From Linum tenue (Eukaryota; Streptophyta; Magnoliopsida; Malpighiales; Linaceae): a stretch of 64,000 nucleotides of DNA. This document shows positions 41,646 to 51,492 of this stretch, piece after piece. Made by a program: the position numbers and the translations under genes. The notes under the pieces were generated by a model. That model was not told where the DNA came from. It did not search any database and saw nothing but the letters and a program-made list of their open reading frames with translations. Each line of letters opens with the position of its first letter. The first letter of the stretch is position 1. The stretch spans positions 40,636,513 to 40,700,512 of the forward strand of contig CAMGYJ010000011.1 in NCBI GenBank assembly GCA_946122785.1, read 5' to 3'.

Positions 41646-42613
41646 TAATAACACCCTAGGGGGTGTTTGGATCAGAATTGCACAGCCTAGAGACTTTGAA
41701 ACCTCAGATTAAGCTTCCTCGGTTAAGATCACAAAAACATGACTCCCAAACGTGTTAGGGTAAGCTTGTTCGAATCGGTTGATGGATGGAAACGAGAGGG
41801 AATCCTCACACCTGGGAGGATGCACTAACGCTATAAGGATGCCTTCAATGTAATCAAGTGGGTTTGCTCGATTAATAGGCTAGTTTCAGCAGGTTTTGAT
41901 GGCAACCAAAAACCAAGATCAACTCACAAGTCGAGAATTTTAGGGTTTTCTATGTTATTTAACTCTCAATGTTACAATTCGTGAATGAGGCCTTCCTTTT
42001 ATATGTTTAAACAACTAAAAATTAAACAAACTAGAATAAGGACTGAAATTAACCTATTGAAACAAGGAAACTGAATTACACTTGTAATCCGAAATGGACT
42101 AAGAATCCGTATGGGACTCGGATTACTGGTAGCTCGAGGTAGCTCCTTCGAGGCCCTTGAACAAGGTCTTCCACGTCGAACCAAGCTCACCCAATGCCTT
42201 TCCTGGGTTTAGAAAGTGTTCTTCTTTCTATTGCAACTTGAATCATCAACTGGATGCGTCCCCATCTCCAACTACCAAGCTCCAAAGATGGTACCTTGAA
42301 CTCATCTTGTGCCTTAGTAAAAAACAGGCAATTTCTCGGTTTTATGCTAGCATCTTGGTGAGCTTTGAAATTAACCTTCTCGACTTCCCCTCGATCAACC
42401 AAGAACTTGTTGTTTAAGAAGACTTCCCTAGCTTTAAAACAAGCTATTAAACACATATTTCCATGGAGCCAATCTCTTGATCCGAGCCTTCCAATTAGGT
42501 AACCTGAAACACCCAAAAGACTTGGCCAATTTTCAGGTTGCTTCTTGTGTAATGAACTAGCTTTTTGAGCACCCCATGGAAGCTTAAATGGTTTGTAATT
42601 TGGGATCATATCA
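41646..42613 (-). mobile_element. 5' LTR of chromovirus-like element 2
   Basis: 968 bp from TAATAACACCC to GGGATCATATCA. A TATA box (CATATAAAAGGAAGG on minus) is near 41995. The termini match the solo LTR at 11289-12234. It is inserted in, or joined to, a Tat pre-PPT region at 42614. Confidence 0.85.
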
Positions 42614-43901
42614 GAGAGTGCTTGATTGTTGTGTTATGTGACTCTCTTTATTGATGAATTGTATGTCCTAGGTCCATTGCTTCACATGATCCTAGTGTGA
42701 GTCCAGTACTCGCATTGAGGGAAATAAGGGATGTCTTAGAAAACTGGTTGACCGTCTAAGCTGCTAAATGATCTAGGAAATCCTCTACCGACGATCCGGG
42801 TTGCATGGTGTTATAGATGTCAGGAGAGTTGCATTAGTTTGAGTCAAGTTTGTTTGGGGACAAGCAAACGGTTAAGTGTGGGAGGTTTAATAAACCGCTA
42901 TTTGTACATGTTTTTGCCCACTATTCTTGAACCGTTTGAGAGTCGATTCTCGCATTTTAAGCCAATTTCACGATATGTTGTGCTTTAATGTCATATTTCA
43001 GGGAATGGGGTGAAAAGGGAGGCTTGGAAGCGAGTTTCAGGTCAAAAGCACTAAAGAGACGGAAGGAGGAGTGAAGAGACCGGAATCCCCGTCTGGTCAT
43101 CAAAAACCCGACCGGGGAAAAGCAAACAGAGGGTGGGGAAAGCGTCCAGGGAATTTCCCCTGTGTGGACCCCCTATTTCGCGACCGGGGAATTCAGCCTG
43201 AGGTTGGGTATTTTCCCCTTGATGTTGCGCATCGTTTCGCAAATACCCAACTGGTTCTCTTAATACCCGACTAGGTAATCGGACCGGGTTTCGAGAGCCA
43301 GGGCTGTTACAAGCAGATTTCGGGTTCTTTGTTTATTATCCAAGTTTTAGAGCAAGAAAGAGATACCTAGAGAGAGAAAGTGATGAACCCAACCTCCAAA
43401 GAGACCTAGATTGAGTATTGACGCCATTGGAGCTCGATTGAAGCCTGGAGAAGTGTCTATTGACAACCAGAAGCTGAAGTTCATCCTCCACAAGATGATT
43501 TCTGCATCTGAAGTTGATTTCTCTTCTCGCTTGGTTGAAGGTGGTGAATTGACTACTTTAGTCGAGGAGTGAATTCACTATTTTGTACTGGATTTACTCC
43601 AAAAAAAGGAGGTTTTGCACGTTAAGGCCTCAGTTTGTTTACTCCGGTGGAGGTTAGTGGCCTGCCGGGTATTCAGACAGGGAGGGCCTGAAGACCTTTC
43701 GTCGAGACTTGATACTTTTTAAGAACCTTCTGCAGTATAACTATCATCATATCTGGACATGGTGAATTAGAACTTGGCTTAACTACAATCTAGGGGGAAC
43801 CATATCCGGTGACCTTTCTCGAACTTGAACCACAACTTTATTGCTTTTTGCTTGCTTAGGTTAGTTATAACTTCACTACACTTGAACAGCTAGCTAACAA
43901 G
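42614..43901 (+). mobile_element. Tat-type pre-PPT region, PPT and LTR (truncated)
   Basis: 42614-42887 matches 11040-11288 plus 12240-12269 without the solo LTR insertion (GACTCTCTTTATTGATGAA, CGCATTGAGGGAAATAAG, CTTGGGG-equivalent TTTGGGGACAAGC, PPT AAGTGTGGGAGGTT). The LTR begins with mutated TAATAAACCGC at 42888 and follows 12270-13490 closely, with CCCGACCGGG motifs at 43100. It stops at a hAT MITE; the last ~120 bp of the LTR are not found beyond it. Confidence 0.85.
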
Positions 43902-43902
43902 T
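43895..43902. repeat. Target-site duplication TAACAAGT, left copy
   Basis: The 8-bp sequence recurs at 44559-44566, the length expected for hAT. Confidence 0.85.
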
Positions 43903-44558
43903 AGGGGTGGGATTCGGTCGGTAAACGGTAAATTGTTTACCGAATTTACCGGTTTCGGTATACCGAAGTTGGTAAAATTGGTTACCGATTACCGATACCG
44001 GTTTGTGACCGGTTTACCGATTACCGAATTACCGGTAAACGGTTACAAACCGGTATTACCGAAATACCATGAGAAGCGATTTCGGGCGGTTTTTCGGTCG
44101 GTTTACCGAATATTTACCGAACCGAATTTCTGGAAGTGGGGTGATGTTGTAATATTTTGATTTTTTTGAGTTTTTTTTATCATTTTTGTAATTAATAATT
44201 TATTATTAACTCTTATTTACAATATTTTTGAGGCCTATACTTACTTACATTCATGTATGTAATATTTTATATTTGTGAATAATGATGTATATGTTATATG
44301 TTAGTGGAGTAGGGAGGGGGGATTTCGGTATCGGTATTACCGATTTACCGTCGGTATTTAGCGATATCGTGTTCGGTAAACCGACTCCCCCAACTTCCCG
44401 CTCGGCTGTCGATACCGCCGGTAAACGGTTTACCGTTTACCGCCGGTTACCGGTTCGGTAAAACGGTAAACCGTTTACCGAATTGCTACCGTTTACCGGC
44501 GGTTACCGGTTCTGTAAAACGGTAAACCGTTTACCGAATTACCCTTTACCACCCCTAA
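43903..44558. mobile_element. hAT-type MITE made largely of CGGTAAAC/GTTTACCG repeats
   Basis: It starts AGGGGTGGGATTCGG and ends TTACCACCCCTAA, with an 8-bp duplication. Both arms (43915-44130 and 44330-44545) are dense arrays of CGGTAAACGGTTTACCG-like words in both orientations, separated by an AT-rich core. It has no coding sequence. Confidence 0.85.
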
Positions 44559-44566
44559 TAACAAGT

Positions 44567-45600
44567 TGAGGGCAAATTGCAGTGGGGTGCAAATTGATGA
44601 GGGTGTAAGTGGAGGGGTAAATTGTTGTTTGGATGAAAATGTCGGAGGTGCAAATATAGTGAAAAGTAAGGAAATTATATTATTATTATTATTATTATAA
44701 AATAGATTTGCTAAATCTATAAAAGATTATCATGAAATAATAAAATAAAAACTATTATATACAATAATCATAAATATTAACAAATATAATTTAATAAAAA
44801 TAATTATTAAGACCGTAATGCTTAAATAGTAATTTATTGAAATAGTCATTGATCGAGCAATCTCGAAGCTTGAAGCTCAAGTTATGGCCAAGACACATAA
44901 CTAGCTCATGTCTCCCACTCGAGTGTGGGTTTGTCGATATGGTGATCTCGATATGACTAGACGAACCTTAACAAACTTGCTCCCGAAGTCAAACGGTGAA
45001 CCCGGACTAGGTAGGGGTGTGCAACAGTTCGATTTGGTTTGGTTCAGACCAGTCCAAACTCATGAGAACTGTGGTCCAGTAACAATAGACATCTTAGGAC
45101 CAAGAATCGGATCATCATTGCATTTGGTCGTATTTGGTCCGGTCCAAATTTCAAATCGATCCATTTTTCTTCAGTATCTACATGACACTTCTTCTGTATA
45201 CTTTCAACACAAATTGACCTAAGTCAACCAAACATTTTCAAGTTGTTTTTTTTATTACACTTTCTCTTTATACTTTACAACACAAATTTGAGTCAAACTT
45301 CGCCAAACACATTCAACAATTGGTGCCAATTTGAAAAACTTGCTATCCACAGATAAATTCTAAATTAATAATTATTATTATAATAATAAAATATTGTGAT
45401 CATTATGATTTTTGATTCAATAATAATATAATAATCTTTCTTATTATCTTAATTATAATAATCATCATTTACATATCTATTTATTTAAATTTAATAACAA
45501 ACATTATAATAATCTTAACATCAAATTTACACACTCACTTCTTCCTCCTTCTTTCTCTCTCTTCTTGCACCCCAAATTGGGGGTTAAGTGGAATAGTGCT
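44567..45600. other. AT-rich region with a partial hAT-type terminus at about 45013
   Basis: No gene. 44680-44700 and 45370-45390 contain ATT/AAT microsatellite. At 45013 TAGGGGTGTGCAACAGTTCG opens a stretch with GGTTTGGTTC and GGTCCGGTCC words to about 45180, typical of the left end of a hAT MITE, but no right end is seen. Confidence 0.4.
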
Positions 45601-45624
45601 TTTACCCTTTATATGCTCCCCTAA

Positions 45625-45775
45625 CATTATTGCTAATTAACTAAAATTTGCACTCCTCCATTTGCACCCCCAACCAAACATAGTGTTAAGGAAAGTTTCT
45701 TTTATTACTAATTAACTAAAATTTGCAACCCTCCATTTGCACCCCTAACCAAACATAGTGTTAAGGAAATATAAG
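45625..45775. repeat. Direct duplication of a ~70-bp MITE-like end
   Basis: The block ACTAATTAACTAAAATTTGC...CAACCAAACATAGTGTTAAGG occurs twice in direct orientation (about 45633-45695 and 45708-45770). CCAACCAAACA followed by TTA is reminiscent of Tourist/PIF-Harbinger MITE ends, but no opposite terminus with TTA was identified. Confidence 0.5.
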
Positions 45776-46943
45776 CTTAACTGGGGAAGCTAACACTTAA
45801 TTGGCCGGGAGATCTAAGATCTTTATAACTAACTGTTTAAAACATGATTTCAGAACACTACTCTATCGCCATTTGTAGGTAACATAACAACCTTCTTTTG
45901 TGAAGACAATTTAGGGGTAGTTTGAAAAACATGATTTAATGAGTGGATTTACTGAATTTATAGTATTTATATAACATTATATAATTTGTTGTTGCTTTTT
46001 GTAATGTGGATATTAATATTAGATTTCAAATATCTAAAATCTATTGATATCAAATATCTTATAATCTGAGAGATTTTATGTCTTGATTCGTAAGATTTTT
46101 TCTTGTACTTTATCCCTTCTTTTTTTTATTTATCCGATTACATTTATTTATCAACAAAATTTTAAATATTTCTCGAACCACTCTAATTTTTTTTATATTA
46201 CGAATCATGGTTGTCATGCTAGTGGCATGTTGGCCGGTTCAACCTGATTCAACCGGTGCCGGTCATGAAATCGGTATGATCGATTTACAAACTCTAAGTA
46301 AATTGGCATCGTTTTAGTAAATTTGATTGATAAAAAATAACTTAGTATATGTTTTACTGATATAAGAGTTAAAAGTTGATGTAATTTCACAAATTTGTTG
46401 GATTCGTGTATATATGTTTTGATATTGACGTTAAATATATTTAAATATGAGTATTTATTATTTTGTTTTGAATATCGCATTAGATAAAGCCTGCATGAAC
46501 TGACACAAACCGGTTGTACCACTGGTCATACCATTCCACTTGCTAAACCGGCGCAATAGTATAAATCGGTTTGACAACATTAACAATCACAGTTATCAAA
46601 CAATAAACACTTTCAAATCTGTTTCAAATAATACGAAGAGTTAGAATCTCTATATTATAATTTATAAATTTAGAGTTATATTCTTCAAACAACCCTTAAC
46701 TACTTTTAATAACTACTAGTGGGGTTCGGATTCCTAAAGTGTCAAACAATAACTAATGTCTAAAATCACGAGGAGAGAAATTAACAAGTCCCTGGCGGCA
46801 TAAAGTATTGTTCCTTATGGGTTAAATTTGCGCAAGGACGACTACCATTTGAAGCTCCACTCTCTTGTTTCTTTGTCCACATGCAACCTCCATTCACTTG
46901 AGTGAATCCCAAGGATAAGCTTTTTCAAATTTTGCTAAGTTAT
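45776..46943. other. AT-rich sequence, nothing certain
   Basis: There is no gene. 46205-46580 has ATGGTTGTCATGC at one side and GGTTTGACAACATT at the other with CCGGTT words between them, a possible eroded MITE without visible duplication. Confidence 0.3.
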
Positions 46944-46961
46944 AACTTATAATAAATGTTA
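46944..46961. repeat. Target-site duplication of the chimeric LINE insertion, left copy
   Basis: AACTTATAATAAATGTTA, repeated exactly at 48693-48710 right after a poly(A)-like tract. The first two A are shared with the tail, so the safe length is 16-18 bp. Confidence 0.9.
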
Positions 46962-47532
46962 ACTGCTACGCAAGACTCTGTTCTACGGGGAGCGGCTGCT
47001 CTGCGACCACGTCTTCTCCTCGTCTTCTCCCGCAATCAGGGAGTCGTGCTTCGTGGAGGTCGTTCGAGAAGGCGCTCTGGACCTGTTCGGATTCCCGGAA
47101 AATTTCGCAAAGGGGAAGAAGACTCTCGAGAAAATGTTCCGCACGCTGGACATCTACGAGGCGATTAGCGATCTCTGGCCCGACATCGAATCGATTTTCA
47201 GCTTCGAATCGACCGCTGCGGTGAGGAATCGAGCAATCAACTCTCTAATCAAGCTAGGCGATGCCGTGAGGACGATGTTGGCAGATCTGGAAAACTCCAT
47301 TACCAAGGACGCCTCCAAGATCTCGGTTCCCGGCGGCGGCGTACATCCCCTCACTCGCTACGTGATGAACTACATCTCCTTCCTCAGCGAGACGCTTCGT
47401 TTCTGTTTGTTTGCAAGTTTGGAATCCCGGCCAGCTGTGAAGCTCCTCCGGCGACTGGAAACACTTGCCTCCGGTGACTTTGTTGGTCCGGCGGTCCATG
47501 CAATCAATTTTCCTCCAGCGAGAAGTAAATAA
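46962..47532 (+). pseudogene. EXO70 exocyst subunit fragment
   Basis: EXO70 tethers secretory vesicles at the plasma membrane. The frame reads KTLFYGERLLCDHVF and SPAIRESCFVEVVREGALDL at 46973-47090. It continues FGFPENFAKGKKTLEKMF, LDIYEAISDLWPDIESIF, INSLIKLGDAVRTMLADLE, and VPGGGVHPLTRYVMNYISFL (about 47327-47386), a well-conserved EXO70 block. After ISFL the sequence departs from the family (SETLRFCLFASLE...), though the frame stays open to 47532. That is roughly 140 of the ~600-680 residues of EXO70. There is no intron in the fragment, no start codon context and no promoter evidence. It is a retro-copied fragment; which EXO70 subgroup it came from I cannot say. Confidence 0.85.
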
Positions 47533-47765
47533 CCAATTAATGGCCTCATTGGTCCATTTATTTGGGTTTTAATACATCAGTTATTTTATTTGATGTTATT
47601 GGGTCCTTAATGATCCGTTACAAGTGATTAATGAGTCACTAAAGCGGTCCTTTTATGGCGCTTTACAACCTTTATGGTTGGTTTATATATCAAATTATGG
47701 GATAGAAAGAATTAACTTCTGACGGTCATAATTAATTTTTGACTTTTAGAATTAATTAATTTATG

Positions 47766-48616
47766 GTTTTCAAAGTACCAGAGGAGTAAACTGTCTAGTT
47801 CGCTGCCTGGTTTGTTGGAGAAGACCGGAAAGTCTTGAACATCTGTTCTTCAATTACCCCTTGGCCACAAGATTGTGGTCGCTCATGGGTCTAAATGATT
47901 TCATCTCCTCGGCCCCGACTGTGAATTTCAGTCTCTGGTGGCGACATGTTATGCTTTCTGAGCACCCCCAAACCCACATTCTCCTATATGTTTGTGTATT
48001 ATGGAGGATCTGGAAGTCTAGAAATAAGGTGGTCTTTGAGCATGTCCAGCCTCATGCCCAGTCTCTCGCTCGTCAGTGTTTTTTCCAAGTTCGCGAACTG
48101 TCTTCCTCCCTTCCTTTGGTCCCTGCTCCGCCCCAGCCTTCCCGTTCTCGCCTCTCGTCTTGGTCCCCTCCTCCTGTTGGCTTTGTGAAGATCAACTTTG
48201 ATGCTGCTGTTCGTCCTTCTGGGTGCTCGTCTGGTCTTGTGGTGCGCAGTTCAGATGGGCATGTGGCTCTAGCTTTAGGGTCTCTCCATCCCGGTATTGC
48301 TGATCCCTATCTTGCAGAGCTCCTAGCAGCTAGGGACGCCATCGCCCTTGTAGTCTCCAAAGTGCTGCCTCGGGTCATCATAGAAGGAGATTCAGAGGTG
48401 GTGATTCGGCAGCTTCGTCAAGGTGCTCTCTCTGGCTCCTTTGGAGATCCGGTGCTTCGGGATTGCTCCCTTCTCCTTTCTTCCGTCTCTTTTTCTTTAG
48501 AGTTTAGGGCAGTTCCTCGGACTGCTAACAGTGCTGCCCATAGAGTGGCGCAGAAAGCACTGTTACTCTCCCCTTTAGAGTTTTGCGCCTTTGATTTTGT
48601 GGGTTGGCTTCTCTGA
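47766..48616 (+). pseudogene. LINE ORF2 3' end with RNase H, 5'-truncated
   Basis: NCLVRCLVCWRRPESLEHLFFNY is the zf-RVT finger with its last Cys changed to Tyr; it is followed by the helical segment RLWSLMGLNDF...VLWRIWKSRNKVVFEHVQ. From about 48165 there is a complete-looking plant-type RNase H (GFVKINFDAAV; ELLAARDAIALV; IIEGDSEVVIRQL; RTANSAAHRVAQ) with the Asp, Glu, Asp and His/Asp positions in place. The frame is open from 47861 to the stop at 48616. An A-rich tail follows at 48676. Confidence 0.9.
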
Positions 48617-48710
48617 TGTATTGGGTTGGGCAGGGTCGGGGTAGATTGTATAGGTTTTCTCTTGACATTTCTTGGAAAAAAAAAAACAAAAAAACTTATA
48701 ATAAATGTTA

Positions 48711-49014
48711 GGCAAGTTTAGATTATAAATATTTTTTTGGAATCAAAAGGAGCGGGTTAAATATATTTATGAATTAGTAGGTTTGTAGTGTTTTATGTCA
48801 CAACTCAATGGTAATGTTGGCTACCTGTAACTTACAACTTCTGTTTCGTTCATGTTGGATGGAATTTAAATGGAGCTTTTTAACTAAATGGGCTTGTTCA
48901 ACCTTAAAGTACTTTAATATATAAACTAAAGAGGAGAACGCACTTTGTTGCGGCGCAAGTGTAGATAGTGATAAATTGATATGGAAGTATGTGATTTCAA
49001 TTGGTATTTGCACA
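48711..49014. other. AT-rich spacer, nothing recognised
   Basis: No gene or repeat feature seen. Confidence 0.5.
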
Positions 49015-49023
49015 TTAATTATA
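49015..49023. repeat. Target-site duplication TTAATTATA, left copy
   Basis: Exact 9-bp repeat at 49860-49868, the Mutator hallmark. Confidence 0.9.
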
Positions 49024-49859
49024 GGGCAATGTCTATTTTTTACCCAAACTTTTTTCATATTCTTTTATTTTAACCAAACCTATAGAAATTCTATTTATTA
49101 TCCAAAGGTATTATAATTTATCAAAGTCTGCGCATCCATTCTGTTACCGTTACTTATTTCGTCCACGTGAGAGGTGTAGGGATGGCAATTTCGACCTGGC
49201 CCGTTTTACCCGACCTGTTTGACCTGTTTTGGGGCGGGGCGGGGCGGGCATGGGTAGTCTTATCGACCCGACCTGCCCTGACCCGCCCCATTCTTGACCC
49301 GTTCTTATCTAAATTACATGAAATCTTAGTCAAATTACTTTGAATTTTCCTTTTATTGCATCATATTTTAGCTATAATAAAGTTGTAAATTAGTGAAAAC
49401 CTCAATTTCTCCAATAATTTAACTACAATTGTCATAATATTGTTTGTTTTCTTAGTTTTATGATAAAAATAACGAATATTTCTAATGTTTTTCATATAAA
49501 TTGCATACCCATTGGGTCGACCTGCCCCGACCCGTGACCCGTGATCAATTACCCGACCTGGACCCGCCCTGTCATGGGGCGGGTCTGGGTACCAAGAAAC
49601 CCGCCCCGGACCTGCCCCATTGCCATTCCTAGAGAGGTGGGATTTTGTTTTGTTTTTTGATAATCTTTTTATTAAAAATAGTAAATGATGGTATTCTGAC
49701 CGCCACGTAGGAAGTCAACTCATTATGGTCATACTTAGTCAGCATTACTAACAGAAAAGTTGACGGAGAGTTAACGTTTGGATAATTTTTAGGAATTCAA
49801 TAGGTTTGGTTAAAATAAAAGAATCTGAAAAAGGTTTGGATAAAAAATAGACATTGCCC
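49024..49859. mobile_element. Mutator-like MITE with ~65-bp inverted termini, split by a hAT MITE
   Basis: GGGCAATGTCTATTTTTTAC... at the left mirrors ...TAAAAAATAGACATTGCCC at the right; the inverted match runs about 65 bp with few differences (AACCAAACCTAT/ATAGGTTTGGTT). Without the nested element it is about 370 bp. It is non-coding and depends on a MULE transposase elsewhere. Confidence 0.9.
49177..49631. mobile_element. hAT-type MITE nested in the Mutator-like MITE
   Basis: TAGGGATGGCAAT...ATTGCCATTCCTA, 455 bp, with the exact 8-bp duplication GAGAGGTG at 49169-49176 and 49632-49639. Both ends carry ACCCGACC/GGGGCGGGTC words around an AT-rich core. Confidence 0.9.
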
Positions 49860-49868
49860 TTAATTATA

Positions 49869-50477
49869 TATACTAGGGAGATGTTGGCTGCGCTCCGCAG
49901 CGGCTTTGAGATTGGTTTATGAGTTTTTCTTTGCAAGCCCGCTTCATGAAAGAAACAGGTCAAGCTCAAACGGTACTTCAAGCTCAAGCTGAAATGGGAC
50001 CGCTAGCTCTAACGTTTACCTTTACATAATTGAACAAAAGTAGTGTTAGTAAATGATATATGATTTATAATTGAATATATCTCAATAAATTGAATTATTG
50101 GACTCAACTGGTTTTCGACATAGATATATCACAAGCAATTTACTAACACCAAATTCAAAAACCTTGATACAACTTACAATAAGACATAACGAGTACAACG
50201 ACATAATACAACCAAAAGTGGTATACATAACCTGAGTCCTTTTACAAACAAAAAAAATCAAATGATTTAGCTCTTGGATTTATGTCAACGCCAAATATGA
50301 CAAAGTCACGGGAGCTGAGTCTTCATGGTCATACCATTCACACTCAATCCTAATGCCATATTACTCATTGATTGTATCCGTAAATCCAAGCAGAATACTA
50401 AACCACAAATGACTTAATCACCGGTTCATCTTGTAATCCATGTGTAATACACTTTCCTTTCATTATAAAGTTTACAT
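49869..50477. other. Intergenic sequence, nothing recognised
   Basis: AT-rich; no gene, RNA or element boundary could be supported. Confidence 0.5.
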
Positions 50478-50751
50478 GATTACCTCTAAATCTAATGAGA
50501 TAATTAGAATGATCTAGCGTAACACTTACCTCTCTTCTGCCCCAGTTCACCTCCTGGTATTTCAATTGGAATTTCAATCTAATACCGCCACACTTGAGTG
50601 TCAGCTTTCATCAAGATTACCTCTAAATCTAATGAGATAATTAGAATGATCTAGCGTAACACTTACCTCTCTTCTGCCCCAGTTCACCTCCTGGCATTTC
50701 AATTGGAATTTCAATCTAATACCGCCACACTTGAGTGTCAGCTTTCATCAA
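50478..50751. repeat. Near-perfect tandem duplication, 2 x 137 bp
   Basis: 50478-50614 and 50615-50751 differ by one visible base (GGTATTTC versus GGCATTTC). The unit has no coding meaning. Confidence 0.95.
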
Positions 50752-51215
50752 AGTAGAATACGACAAAGTTCACCATATAAAATCAACTCCTAATTGAACA
50801 ACCCACTCAGTCATTTGAACTCAATCCTTCCATTGATACTCAAAGTTTTCCTTCATCCAAAGTTCTAGAGATCAATCTCTCTAAAACTCTATATTTGATG
50901 CCATGAAATCGGCTATTGTAACATGCAACCATTTCATGGGAATTGGCTATCATGGTTTGAGAATCTTGGTTTTATTGCTAAACTGGCGTGATGGTATAAA
51001 CCTATTTGATAAGTTTGGTGGCATTATTATTTTTGTGTTACTTCTACTCCTAAAAATTCATAAAAGAATTTAAACTAAACTGTTATTAGACATTCTTTCA
51101 AAGACCAAATCACATATTTATAGGAAGCACGCCGAGAAATCCTAATACTACTCGGCCCTTATTTGAACACTTAATAATAGTTATTCCCTTCCTTCCACTC
51201 GGCGTCCTATTCATT
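50752..51215. other. Intergenic sequence, nothing recognised
   Basis: No feature could be supported. Confidence 0.5.
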
Positions 51216-51216
51216 T

Positions 51217-51492
51217 AGGGGTGGGCATCATCCGATTCGGTCTAGAACTTAATTGAATTTACTAAGAGGATCGGACATAAAACAAAGGATGAGAACCAGA
51301 CCAAAAATATGTTTGGTTCATTTGGTTCGATTCGGTCCGGTACCAATCCAATTTCGATTCATCTCTTCTTCATACTTAAAATCATTTATAAGACAAAAAT
51401 AAAAATGAAATATATTCAATATGATATGATTCGATCCAAATATTGATTCAGTACAATTTGGTCTGGTGTGAATTGGGTTATTGCCCACCCCG
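51217..51492. mobile_element. Probable hAT-type MITE
   Basis: TAGGGGTGGGCATCATCC at the left and GGTTATTGCCCACCCCGA at the right form imperfect inverted termini 275 bp apart, with GGTCCGG/GATTCGG words between them. I could not find a matching 8-bp duplication, so the right end may be eroded. Confidence 0.6.

Larger units (their letters stand above)
46962..48692 (+). mobile_element. Chimeric retro-insertion: EXO70 fragment plus LINE 3' end with poly(A)
   Basis: Between the two 18-bp duplications lie, in order, an in-frame EXO70 exon fragment (46962-about 47395), an unassigned GC-rich piece (to about 47530), an AT-rich piece (47530-47765), the 3' end of a LINE ORF2 (about 47766-48616), a short 3' UTR, and an A-rich tail (48676-48692). 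EXO70 begins at the first base after the left duplication. The parts therefore entered as one insertion, best explained by target-primed reverse transcription of LINE RNA with template switching onto other RNAs. Confidence 0.85.

Noticed and set aside
46205..46580. MITE bounded by TGGTTGTCA and TGACAACAT
   Set aside because: Inverted match is under 10 bp, no target duplication found, and internal CCGGTT words are not diagnostic. Left as a possibility only.
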